In this document: positions 17,801-25,147 of the stretch, in pieces
Position numbering within the stretch: position 1 is the stretch's first letter
Layout: each line of letters opens with the position of its first letter
Notes under the pieces: generated by a model
The model's input: the letters and a program-made list of their open reading frames with translations, nothing else
Databases searched by the model: none
What the model was told of the DNA's origin: nothing
Made by a program: the position numbers and the translations under genes
From: Nibrella viscosa
GTDB lineage: Bacteria > Bacteroidota > Bacteroidia > Cytophagales > Spirosomataceae
Assembly (NCBI RefSeq): GCF_039541875.1
Contig: NZ_BAABHB010000002.1
Span: 124,001 to 188,000 of the forward strand
DNA: 64,000 nucleotides
Reading direction: 5' to 3'

Positions 17801-18215
17801 TGGGGAGTTGAAGCCGGTGACGATAGCTCCGCAGGACATGGGGCGGGTGCTGCTCAACCTGTACAACAATGCATTCTATGCCGTTCGGCAAAAGCAGCGG
17901 CAGATCCCAAAGATGGTGGCTGGGACAGGTGAGGAAGCCGAAAGCGACTATCAGCCGACAGTGTGGGTGAGTACCCGGCAGGTGAATGGACTGCTTGAAC
18001 TGCGGGTGAAGGACAACGGCACTGGCATACCCGAGAGCATCCGCGATAAGGTTTTCCAGCCTTTCTTTACCACTAAACCGACGGGGCAGGGTACGGGCTT
18101 AGGGCTGAGTCTGAGCTATGATATTATCACCAAAGGGCATGGGGGAGAGATGGCTATAGAGAGCCAGGAAGGTAAGTATGCAACACTAGTTGTGTGCCTG
18201 CCTCAGTGCTCATAA
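14832..18215 (+). CDS. Histidine kinase with beta-propeller (Reg_prop) sensor
   Basis: A kinase of up to 1127 residues. The ATG at 14856 (MKTLSPLLLL) is a better start for the signal peptide than 14832. The periplasmic region is two beta-propellers made of Reg_prop repeats (motifs such as GLPQRSVWSLYQDREGFMWF, GTNQGGVHRLDPQTG, GTDKGLCRFNP), then a Y_Y_Y domain (~715-785), one membrane helix (~790-812), coiled coil, His880 and HATPase_c. This is the sensor layout of Bacteroidota hybrid two-component systems that detect oligosaccharides, but the usual receiver and AraC domains at the C-terminus are missing. Those functions may be supplied by the hybrid at 25144. Its 17706-17860 segment is identical to the next kinase, and 17898-17953 to the 9041 kinase. 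Confidence 0.9.
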   Translation: MSKLYLRSMKTLSPLLLLSLTLLLVCSCVESQAQPEFRFEHISTEQGLPQRSVWSLYQDREGFMWFGTINGLVRYDGYQFTGFKPDPRNPTRTLRHNIITAITEDLKGRLWVATLGGGLHQVDKRTGEVIAYPIRPTSTVVWNVLSSVYADKQGHIWTSNQGLARFNPDTKQYKLFPASDLLRQVGSDPQGRIWAGSRDGKVACLDPTTGKYRFFPLPSPKTVRGYIDHKGILWIGTKGEGLFRADTKDDSLRFTPFLVKGVVGKEVNYGFIGEDTSGFLWALTEDKVLRIDPTTGEAINVAPDPVRTGELGQMTFTGMLFDQTGNLWISTYNGVYRVTAHRKAFQAYQVKPTPPSVQLPDNRVTSLLADHTGALWLATSGNAQVGRTKGFYHADAIGKPLKKIWINPTDTSNLAANLVRGLLEDRQGQVWAATPDGLHLYNRTTGQFRHFPTQEPVKQCRMVEDSNGKIWFSVGAAGDKGGIGSFSPASQSFSYYLYKPGQPGGLKDANIYDLMISRENEIWVATTGGGLARLNQQTGKFYCYEASPTFKSGYLNDKDTRALYEDAAGIIWVGTNQGGVHRLDPQTGRITFISTHDGLPSNHIASLTGDDRGNLWIGTDKGLCRFNPKTRTFHTYGIHDGLPDDEFTLGAHQKYQDKLLFGTLNGYVMFNPDSIRHNTAVPPVYITGLKVLDKPRPILSDHLELPYTDNYLSFEFVALNYNAPEKNQYAYKLEGVDKDWVFSGTRRFISYTELRPGDYVFRVKASNNDGVWNEKGTTLYIAIRPPWWRTWWAYSLYVVGFVAGLWAFIQYRSRALRRENRLLEQKVALRTEQIQHQKEEIEAQRDNLEQTLQELKSTQQQLIQKEKMASLGELTAGIAHEIQNPLNFVNNFAEVSVEMADELLESVDKEDISSIRDLSAELKENMSYIAENGQRAAAIVRSMLEHSRSSTGERRPTNLNELADEYLKLAYHGMRAQDPDFQVQLCTQFDGELKPVTIAPQDMGRVLLNLYNNAFYAVRQKQRQIPKMVAGTGEEAESDYQPTVWVSTRQVNGLLELRVKDNGTGIPESIRDKVFQPFFTTKPTGQGTGLGLSLSYDIITKGHGGEMAIESQEGKYATLVVCLPQCS

Positions 18216-18227
18216 CGAGGGGAAACG

Positions 18228-20405
18228 ATGAGAACGTTACTGTTACTGACGAGCCTACTGATACTGCCTCTGTCGATTTGGGGTCAGGATACGGGTTCGC
18301 CTGCCTTCCGGATTAATAGTATTCCCCGGCAGGGTTTAATCCTAAACCAAGGCTGGAGATGGCATGCCGGGGATGCTGTTGATTGGGCTGCTCCAAATCT
18401 CAATGATCGGAATTGGGCGGCTATCGATCCAACCAGAGGCCTGACGGATTTGCCGCAGGTGAGGCAGGCTGGTATCGGCTGGTTTCGACTGCATATCCTG
18501 ATACCAGTCTCTTTAAAGAACCGCATGCAGGAGTTGATGATTAATCAGCAGGGAGCTTCCGAAATCTATCTGAACGGGCGGCTTATTTGCCGATTTGGGG
18601 TGGTTAGTAGCCAGCCGGAAACAGTAGACGGCTATAATCCCTCTGGCGAACCAATTGCCGCCAGTCAGTTAGCCCATGTGGTCTTCGACAATCTGGAGGA
18701 ACAGGTTTTGGCGGTACGGTTTGCAGTAGAGCCAAATCTTCCTGATTATCCCTACCTCACTCCCCTGAACCCGGTACTCAAAATTCAATTAAACCAAGAC
18801 GGGCGCATGAGCCGAAACGATTCGGTCAGCCTTGGTTATGTGGATATAACGCCTATTGATTATTTCAAAGGTGGTTTGTTTTTGATACTGAGCTTTTTGC
18901 ATCTGGTTTTCTATTTCTCCTACCGCAAAGAAAAGGCAAACCTCTATTTTGGTTTTTTTTGCTTGCTGACAGCTGTTTTTTATCCGCTTAATGCATCTAG
19001 CTTCCACTATATTCATGATCTGTCAGCGCGGGTACATACCCAACTAGTACTCAGCTCTCTGTTTGTTGCTTACAACGCTGTTCTGCTAATCGCCGTTTTT
19101 AAACTGCTTCGCTGCCGAAGAGGTCTGTTGTATTGGGTTCTCATGGTTGTTGGTGTTGGATTGACAGTCACACCACTTCTGGGAGACCTCATAAAAACCC
19201 AGGCATCACTAGGCATAATCTATTCTCTACTAACCAACATGGAATCTACCCGGATTTCGCTGTTATCGGCTATGCGGGGCAGCAGGAGTTCCTGGACAGT
19301 AGCCTGGGGTGGTGTTGCCTACGTTGTTTTTGTGACAGGTTATGTATTGAATACCGCTCTTAATACAGATCCATGGCAACGGGTTATACTGGAGTATCTT
19401 TTTTCCAATTTAGGAGTATTGAGTTTGCCTTTGTCAATTACCTTGTATCTGGCACGGGATTTTGCGCGGACCAGCCACTCGCTGGAAGCCAAACTGCTGG
19501 AGGTGGAGCAGCTTTCCGCCAAAACAGTAGCCCAGGAGCAGGAAAAACAACTCATGCTGACCCAGCAAAACGAAACCCTTGAACAGAAGGTAACCGAACG
19601 AACGGCCCAACTCCAGCATTCTCTCGATACACTCAAAACCACGCAAGCACAACTGATCCAGAAAGAGAAAATGGCCAGCCTAGGTGAACTCACCGCCGGC
19701 ATCGCCCACGAAATTCAAAACCCCCTGAACTTTGTCAACAACTTCGCTGAGGTGAGCGTGGAAATGGCTGATGAACTTCAGGAGAGTCTTCAGCAAGGCG
19801 ATGTGACGAACGTAGCAGACCTGTCAACTGAACTGCGGGAAAACATGGGCTACATCGTAGAGAACGGCAAACGGGCGGCCTCTATCGTGCGTTCTATGCT
19901 GGAGCATAGCCGCAGCAGCACCGGCGAGCGCCGGCCTACTAACCTCAACGAGTTAGCCGACGAATACTTGAAGCTGGCCTACCACGGCATGCGGGCACAG
20001 GACCCCGACTTTCAGGTGCAGCTCTGTACACAGTTCGATGGGGAGTTGAAGCCGGTGACGATAGCTCCGCAGGACATGGGGCGGGTGCTGCTCAACCTCT
20101 ACAACAATGCTTTTTACGCTGTAAGGCAGAAGCAAGGCCAACAAATGGATTACCAGCCACAAGTGATGGTCTGCACGCAGCAGGTGAACGGGCATGTGGA
20201 GCTACGAGTGAAGGATAACGGTGTGGGTATACCCGACAGCATTTGTGACAAGGTCTTTCAGCCGTTTTTCACCACCAAACCGACCGGTCAGGGGACAGGC
20301 TTAGGCTTGTCACTGAGCTATGATATTGTCACTAAAGGTCATAATGGGGAGATGACTATGGAAAGCCAGGAAGGGCAGGGAACAACAGTTGTCGTCACGA
20401 TATAA
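18228..20405 (+). CDS. Sensor histidine kinase (jelly-roll sensor, 7TM), third copy
   Basis: A 725-residue kinase with a leader ending SIWGQ, a jelly-roll-like periplasmic domain (GWRWHAGDAVDW, LNDRNW, GWFRLHI, ASEIYLNGR), ~7 membrane helices, coiled coil, His494 and HATPase_c. It starts 12 bp after the previous stop, so it is co-transcribed. The transmitter is a mosaic: 19539-19711 matches the 12636 kinase at all but two positions, 19944-20098 is identical to the 14832 kinase, and the end again resembles 12636. One residue of the otherwise invariant end motif differs (KGHNGEM instead of KGHGGEM). Sensor sequence is well diverged from its paralogues, implying a different ligand. Confidence 0.9.
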   Translation: MRTLLLLTSLLILPLSIWGQDTGSPAFRINSIPRQGLILNQGWRWHAGDAVDWAAPNLNDRNWAAIDPTRGLTDLPQVRQAGIGWFRLHILIPVSLKNRMQELMINQQGASEIYLNGRLICRFGVVSSQPETVDGYNPSGEPIAASQLAHVVFDNLEEQVLAVRFAVEPNLPDYPYLTPLNPVLKIQLNQDGRMSRNDSVSLGYVDITPIDYFKGGLFLILSFLHLVFYFSYRKEKANLYFGFFCLLTAVFYPLNASSFHYIHDLSARVHTQLVLSSLFVAYNAVLLIAVFKLLRCRRGLLYWVLMVVGVGLTVTPLLGDLIKTQASLGIIYSLLTNMESTRISLLSAMRGSRSSWTVAWGGVAYVVFVTGYVLNTALNTDPWQRVILEYLFSNLGVLSLPLSITLYLARDFARTSHSLEAKLLEVEQLSAKTVAQEQEKQLMLTQQNETLEQKVTERTAQLQHSLDTLKTTQAQLIQKEKMASLGELTAGIAHEIQNPLNFVNNFAEVSVEMADELQESLQQGDVTNVADLSTELRENMGYIVENGKRAASIVRSMLEHSRSSTGERRPTNLNELADEYLKLAYHGMRAQDPDFQVQLCTQFDGELKPVTIAPQDMGRVLLNLYNNAFYAVRQKQGQQMDYQPQVMVCTQQVNGHVELRVKDNGVGIPDSICDKVFQPFFTTKPTGQGTGLGLSLSYDIVTKGHNGEMTMESQEGQGTTVVVTI

Positions 20406-20424
20406 ACTTTAAAGCGGGATTCCG

Positions 20425-23400
20425 ATGAATAGCTCCTGGTATGCTTTGTCCTTCGATTTTACCGCTTCGCTGGCCGAGACTATGCTGACTTTGGTGATGC
20501 TGGCCTATGTAGCACGTCTTACAAACAAAGGTCGTGATACCTGGCTCTTTATTGTTTATCTCGGGGTGCTGCTGGTCTATTACGTCGTCACTACCTTCAA
20601 TAACCTAACAGCAAAATCCGACTTACAGGCAACTATCGACATAGGGCGACGGGGGTATTTACTGGTCATTTTTCTAGTCCATTTGTGGAATGTTTATCAG
20701 ATTGGCAGCAACCCCTTCCGACGCGAACTCCCTTGGGCTTTCTCCGGCTTCCTGATGCTGTTTTTACTCAGTTTGTTCATAATTCCGAATGGCCAACTCT
20801 ATTCATCGTGGGTTGCTTATCCCATTGGTTATGTGTGGGTGATTGGCCTATTGGAGCGTAAGATCAGGTTTGTAAAGCAAACGGAACAGGACACCTGGCA
20901 ACGTATACGTAAGCTACGACTATATAAGGGATTCAGCCTGTGGGCGGTCTTGATGCTCATTGTCTGGATCAATGGAAATCTGGGGTTATGGGGGAGAGAA
21001 ATCGGCATATTGCTCCCGGTGTATGTGCATAATTATGTACATCACACGCTAATTTTAAGTGCCACTACTTACGCGACTATCATCTACCTGAATTATGCGG
21101 AGGAACGTACGGCTTTTCGCGCTAAAGTGGTGGGCGTGGTGCTATGCGTTCTGCTGATCCTGCTGGGCCTGATGCCAATTGCCTTTGAGCCATTACTACG
21201 TCAATTACCCAACGCCGATGATTACCTCCAACCGGTGCTGCTGGGTGTGACTATCCTGATTCCGCTGACAACGCTGCTGGCCGTCTGGCTATTACCCTTA
21301 TTTTTTAGGGTTAACCTGCTACGGCCGCTGGTGCAACTGCAGCAGGGCGTACAGCGGGTAAATCAGGGTGACCTCTCCACGGTGGTTCCCGTAGAGGTCA
21401 ATGATGAAGTGGGTGAGTTAACCCAGCAGTTCAATCAGATGACGCAGTCGCTGCGGCAGTCGAGAGCCAAACTGGTTCAATATGCCGAAACGCTGGAAGA
21501 TAAGGTAGCTGAGCGCACCGCTGAACTGGAAGCAAAAAACCGGGAGCTGGTTATTGAAGCTGCGCTGGAACGAGTCCGCAGCCGGACCATGGCCATGTAC
21601 AAAAGTACTGAACTGGCGGAAGTGGCGACCCTGCTGTACCAGCAGATTCAGCAACTGGGCGGCATACCCGACCGGTTCAGCATCGGTGTTTTCGACGAGC
21701 CGAATGGAGTGGCTGAGGTTTGGCCTACCGACCAGATTGGCCGTCAATTTCAAAATGCCGTATATGCCCGATTGGACGAGCGAACTACCGTAAGTAAAAT
21801 GTATGATTGCTGGAAGTCGGGCCAAAAATCACAGGTGATTGACTTGCAGGGAGAAGACCTGAACGAATGGATTCGCTATGCCCGTGAAGAGTTGGGCGTA
21901 CCGGTCAATGAACATCACTTCAACGGACGCCGGGTGCATAATCTGGCTTATTTTTCGCAGGGCTGGCTCGACATAATGTCGCTGGAACCTATCTCGCCGG
22001 AACTGCTGAGTATTCTGGAGCGCTTTGCGGCTGTCTTTGGCCTCACCTACACGCGCTTCCTTGATCTGCAAAAAGCCGAAGCCCAGGCCCGCGAATCCCA
22101 AATTGAAGCATCGCTGGAGCGGGTGCGTGCTAAAGCCATGGCGATGCGGAGTTCAGATGACCTGAACGCCACCATTAGTATCTTCTATAGTGAGCTAAGT
22201 GGACTTGGGCTGACGCCTAAGCGCTATGGGGTTGGTCTGATTGTAAATAAGGCTCAACGAATCGCCGAGATCTTGTCGATAAGTACCACGGATCGAGGTG
22301 AAGCGTTTGAGGTACTCGAATTAACCTGTAAGGACCATCCTTTGCTGGTAGAGGTATTTGATCATTGGTTAGATCAAAAGGAGGAGTACTATCCAGTCCT
22401 CCGGGGTAATGAAATCAAGCAGTACTATGAGCATATACGACCCCACGTTAACATGCCGGACTTTCCGGACGATGCGGTCCAATACGGGTATTTTGTTTTC
22501 TTCGACGATGGCGGGGTATTCACCTGGACGCATGAACCCATGCAGGAAGAAGAGAAAAAACTGTATCGCCGGTTTAGCGCTATTCTGAACCTGACCTACC
22601 GGCGCTACAAAGAACTTCAACTCTCCGAGGCTAACGAACGTAAGGCCATTCGCCAGGCTTCCCTCGATCGTGTTCGCGCCGAAATTGCCTCCATGCGCAC
22701 CACCAATGATCTTCAGCGCATCACACCTCTTGTCTGGCAGGAGCTAACAATTCTGAAGGTGCCGTTCATCCGCTGTGGGGTGTTCATTATGGATGATGAA
22801 GCTGAAAAAGTTCACACTTACCTCTCCACGCCCGATGGCCAGGCGATTGCCGCCTTTGACTTGCCCTACCACACACCCGGCATCACGGCTGACGTAGTAG
22901 CCCACTGGCACCAGCGGCAGATCTTCATCGACCACTGGGATGAAACTCAGTTCCTGGCCTGGGGCCAGAGCCTGGCCAGTCAGGGGCTGATTCAGTCCGG
23001 CGATAGTTATATGAGTGCCACTCCGCCCAAGCAGTTGTCGCTGCACTTTGTGCCTTTCCTCCAGGGCATGTTGTACGTGGGTAACGTGGCTCCGTTGAAC
23101 CCTCAGGAGATCGGACTGGTGCAGGCGCTGGCCGAAGCCTTCTCGACGGCTTACGCCCGCTACCAGGACTTCACCCGCCTGGAGGAGGCCAAGCAGCAGG
23201 TAGAAACTGCCTTTGCAGAATTGAAGACTACACAAGCTCAACTCATCCAGAAAGAAAAGATGGCCTCACTGGGTGAGCTGACAGCCGGCATCGCCCACGA
23301 GATCCAGAACCCGCTCAACTTCGTCAACAACTTCGCTGAGGTGAGCGTGGAGATGGCGGACGAACTGCAGGAGAGTTTACAAAAAGGTGAGGTGACCAAC

Positions 23401-24012
23401 GCGGCAGACCTGTCGACTGAGTTGCGGGAAAATATGGGCTACATTGTCGAGAACGGCAAACGGGCCGCCGGTATCGTGCGATCGATGCTGGAGCATAGCC
23501 GCAGCAGCACCGGCGAGCGACGGCCCACCAACCTCAACGAGTTGGCTGACGAATACCTGAAGTTAGCTTATCACGGCATGCGGGCGCAGGATCCCGAGTT
23601 TCAGGTACAGCTCTGTACCCAATTTGACGACAACTTGAAGCCGGTGACAGTAGCCCCGCAGGAGATAGGCCGGGTGCTGCTGAATCTGTACAACAATGCC
23701 TTTTATGCCGTGCGGCAGAAGCAACAGCAGCAGGCGAACGGATTTGAGCCGCAGGTTACCGTCAGCACCCACGTGGAGCAGGGCCGGGTGGAGTTGCGGG
23801 TAAAGGACAACGGGATGGGCATACCCGACAGCATTCGCGGCAAGGTATTTCAGCCCTTCTTCACCACCAAACCCACGGGGCAGGGTACAGGATTGGGACT
23901 GAGTCTGAGCTATGATATTATAACGAAGGGCCATGGCGGAGAGATGCAGGTGGAGAGCCGCGAGGGTGAGGGAACGGTATTTCAAGTACGCTTGCCAGTT
24001 CCTTATGGATAA
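20425..24012 (+). CDS. Histidine kinase with multi-TM, HAMP and three GAF-like repeats
   Basis: A 1195-residue kinase. Residues ~1-300 hold eight or nine membrane segments resembling the 6071 kinase (NPFRRELPW), then HAMP (~300-360) and a coiled coil. Three cytoplasmic repeats of about 182 residues follow, each beginning with a related helix: ALERVRSRTMAMYKS (~380), ASLERVRAKAMAMRSS (~561) and ASLDRVRAEIASMRTT (~745). Each continues into a GAF-like alpha/beta domain. His958 and HATPase_c close the protein. The repeats suggest binding of small cytoplasmic ligands or signal integration. It starts 19 bp after the previous gene. Its last 10 bp overlap the end of the convergent HNH gene. Confidence 0.9.
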   Translation: MNSSWYALSFDFTASLAETMLTLVMLAYVARLTNKGRDTWLFIVYLGVLLVYYVVTTFNNLTAKSDLQATIDIGRRGYLLVIFLVHLWNVYQIGSNPFRRELPWAFSGFLMLFLLSLFIIPNGQLYSSWVAYPIGYVWVIGLLERKIRFVKQTEQDTWQRIRKLRLYKGFSLWAVLMLIVWINGNLGLWGREIGILLPVYVHNYVHHTLILSATTYATIIYLNYAEERTAFRAKVVGVVLCVLLILLGLMPIAFEPLLRQLPNADDYLQPVLLGVTILIPLTTLLAVWLLPLFFRVNLLRPLVQLQQGVQRVNQGDLSTVVPVEVNDEVGELTQQFNQMTQSLRQSRAKLVQYAETLEDKVAERTAELEAKNRELVIEAALERVRSRTMAMYKSTELAEVATLLYQQIQQLGGIPDRFSIGVFDEPNGVAEVWPTDQIGRQFQNAVYARLDERTTVSKMYDCWKSGQKSQVIDLQGEDLNEWIRYAREELGVPVNEHHFNGRRVHNLAYFSQGWLDIMSLEPISPELLSILERFAAVFGLTYTRFLDLQKAEAQARESQIEASLERVRAKAMAMRSSDDLNATISIFYSELSGLGLTPKRYGVGLIVNKAQRIAEILSISTTDRGEAFEVLELTCKDHPLLVEVFDHWLDQKEEYYPVLRGNEIKQYYEHIRPHVNMPDFPDDAVQYGYFVFFDDGGVFTWTHEPMQEEEKKLYRRFSAILNLTYRRYKELQLSEANERKAIRQASLDRVRAEIASMRTTNDLQRITPLVWQELTILKVPFIRCGVFIMDDEAEKVHTYLSTPDGQAIAAFDLPYHTPGITADVVAHWHQRQIFIDHWDETQFLAWGQSLASQGLIQSGDSYMSATPPKQLSLHFVPFLQGMLYVGNVAPLNPQEIGLVQALAEAFSTAYARYQDFTRLEEAKQQVETAFAELKTTQAQLIQKEKMASLGELTAGIAHEIQNPLNFVNNFAEVSVEMADELQESLQKGEVTNAADLSTELRENMGYIVENGKRAAGIVRSMLEHSRSSTGERRPTNLNELADEYLKLAYHGMRAQDPEFQVQLCTQFDDNLKPVTVAPQEIGRVLLNLYNNAFYAVRQKQQQQANGFEPQVTVSTHVEQGRVELRVKDNGMGIPDSIRGKVFQPFFTTKPTGQGTGLGLSLSYDIITKGHGGEMQVESREGEGTVFQVRLPVPYG

Positions 24013-24413
24013 CGACCGGCCAAACCTAACAGGCGTCTGAGTATGACTAAATCTGGCTGATTAAATTGGAAAATTTTGATGCTGGCTTGTCCCGTTCGTG
24101 TTTTCGCGACGATTTTCCCATCAACAACCTCAAAGTGAGTTGTCCAAAGGTCTGTTCTTGGATTGTAAAGGAGAACTATATCAGTAAAATCGTTTAGCAG
24201 TGTTGCAAAATCTGAGCCTTTGTGCTGATTACAGTGCGGGCAAGCATATGCTAAATTGTTGATGGTATTGGTGCCGCCATGTTTAAGGGGAATAATGTGA
24301 TCGATCTGGAAGGACAGAAACAAGTCATCCGAATGAATACGACAATATTCGCACCGATAATTGGCTCGCTGGGCTACCAGGAGTTTATCCCGGTCAGGAA
24401 TGGACTGCCTCAT
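24003..24413 (-). CDS. HNH endonuclease
   Basis: A 136-residue protein with the complete HNH signature of the PF01844/PF14279 type. CEYC (Cys21, Cys24) and ACPHCNQHKG (Cys58, Cys61) form the structural zinc site; DH (38-39), the Asn pair at 52-53 and His64 form the metal-dependent nicking site. Such small stand-alone HNH proteins occur in many bacteria and are often mobile. The gene lies against the direction of the kinase operon, overlaps the kinase 3' end by 10 bp and shares a 4-bp overlap with the small gene upstream. It may be a selfish nuclease or part of a toxin-antitoxin-like pair. Confidence 0.85.
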   Translation of the reverse strand: MRQSIPDRDKLLVAQRANYRCEYCRIHSDDLFLSFQIDHIIPLKHGGTNTINNLAYACPHCNQHKGSDFATLLNDFTDIVLLYNPRTDLWTTHFEVVDGKIVAKTRTGQASIKIFQFNQPDLVILRRLLGLAGRYP

Positions 24414-24646
24414 GAAGCCAATATGATTCGGGCACGGGCTTTGGTAAGTCCAATGAACAGGTCGAGCGCTAGCAACCGTTCCAGTTCGACCGTTTCTTCC
24501 GTCGTGATATTGCCTGCTTTCTTGTGTGCTACCAACTCCTCAACGCGCTCCGACATCTGGGGAGGGGCTTTGAGGGCAACAACTTTTTCGGGAGCCATTT
24601 CGGCAATCAGACCGGCTACTTCACCAAATGCTTCGGAAACATTCAT
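24410..24646 (-). CDS. Small acidic helical partner of the HNH protein
   Basis: A 78-residue, mostly helical protein (AEMAPEKVVALKAPPQMSER, then GNITTEETVELERLLALDL). It lacks a recognised domain but resembles small proteins found just upstream of HNH genes in other bacteria. It overlaps the HNH start by 4 bp (24410-24413), implying coupled translation. A role as the HNH protein's inhibitor or specificity partner is inference from gene order only. Confidence 0.6.
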   Translation of the reverse strand: MNVSEAFGEVAGLIAEMAPEKVVALKAPPQMSERVEELVAHKKAGNITTEETVELERLLALDLFIGLTKARARIILAS

Positions 24647-24698
24647 CGTGTTAAATTATACTACTAACAAAAATAGCCTACTACCTCTACTTTCAAAA

Positions 24699-24740
24699 GG
24701 GGCAGGCACCGAATTTATCATTCAGTTACCGCTTAATTAA
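24699..24740 (+). pseudogene. Histidine kinase C-terminal tail remnant
   Basis: The 14 residues KGAGTEFIIQLPLN before the stop at 24738-24740 match the very end of HATPase_c domains (GxGTxFxIxLP) and lie 14 bp before the receiver gene. The rest of that kinase is gone. It differs at DNA level from the end of the 20425 kinase, so it is probably the tail of another kinase, or the original tail displaced when the HNH pair arrived. Confidence 0.55.
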
Positions 24741-24754
24741 CTAAAATAAAGCTC

Positions 24755-25147
24755 ATGAAGATTTTAGTAGTCGACGACGAAGCCCAGATGAAGCCGCTGT
24801 TTGAAGCGCGGTTCCGGCGCGAAATCAGCAGCGGAGACGTACACCTGACCTTTGCCCGCTCGGGCGAGGAGGCCCTCACCGTGATGCCCGGCTCCGGGGT
24901 GGTGCTCATTCTCTCTGACATCAACATGCCCGGCATGAGCGGGCTGGAACTGCTGCGCCGGATTCGGGAGGCTCACCCGCACCGGCCGCCCGCCGTGGTG
25001 ATGATTACGGCCTACGGCGACCAGAACAACCGGCAGCAGGCCAGCCGCTACGGGGCCGACGATTTTCTGACGAAGCCCATCGACTTTAAACTGCTGAAGG
25101 AGAAATTAACCGAATTTGTCGTTGATGATCAGCCGTCCCCGCTATGA
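24755..25147 (+). CDS. Single-domain response regulator
   Basis: A 130-residue stand-alone receiver domain. The acidic pocket is DD at 7-8, the phosphoacceptor is Asp55 in LILSDINMPGMSG, the switch threonine is in MITAYG and the conserved lysine in TKPID. No output domain is attached, so it probably relays phosphate, as CheY- or Spo0F-like proteins do. It overlaps the next gene by 4 bp (ATGA at 25144-25147), and its neighbour also starts with a receiver of similar sequence (shared TKPIDF), suggesting duplication. It is the likely first acceptor for the upstream kinases. Confidence 0.9.
   Translation: MKILVVDDEAQMKPLFEARFRREISSGDVHLTFARSGEEALTVMPGSGVVLILSDINMPGMSGLELLRRIREAHPHRPPAVVMITAYGDQNNRQQASRYGADDFLTKPIDFKLLKEKLTEFVVDDQPSPL

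Noticed and set aside
24003..24413. HNH gene considered as an intron or homing element inside a kinase
   Set aside because: The upstream kinase is complete to its own stop codon, the HNH gene is on the opposite strand, and no intron or intein signature is visible.
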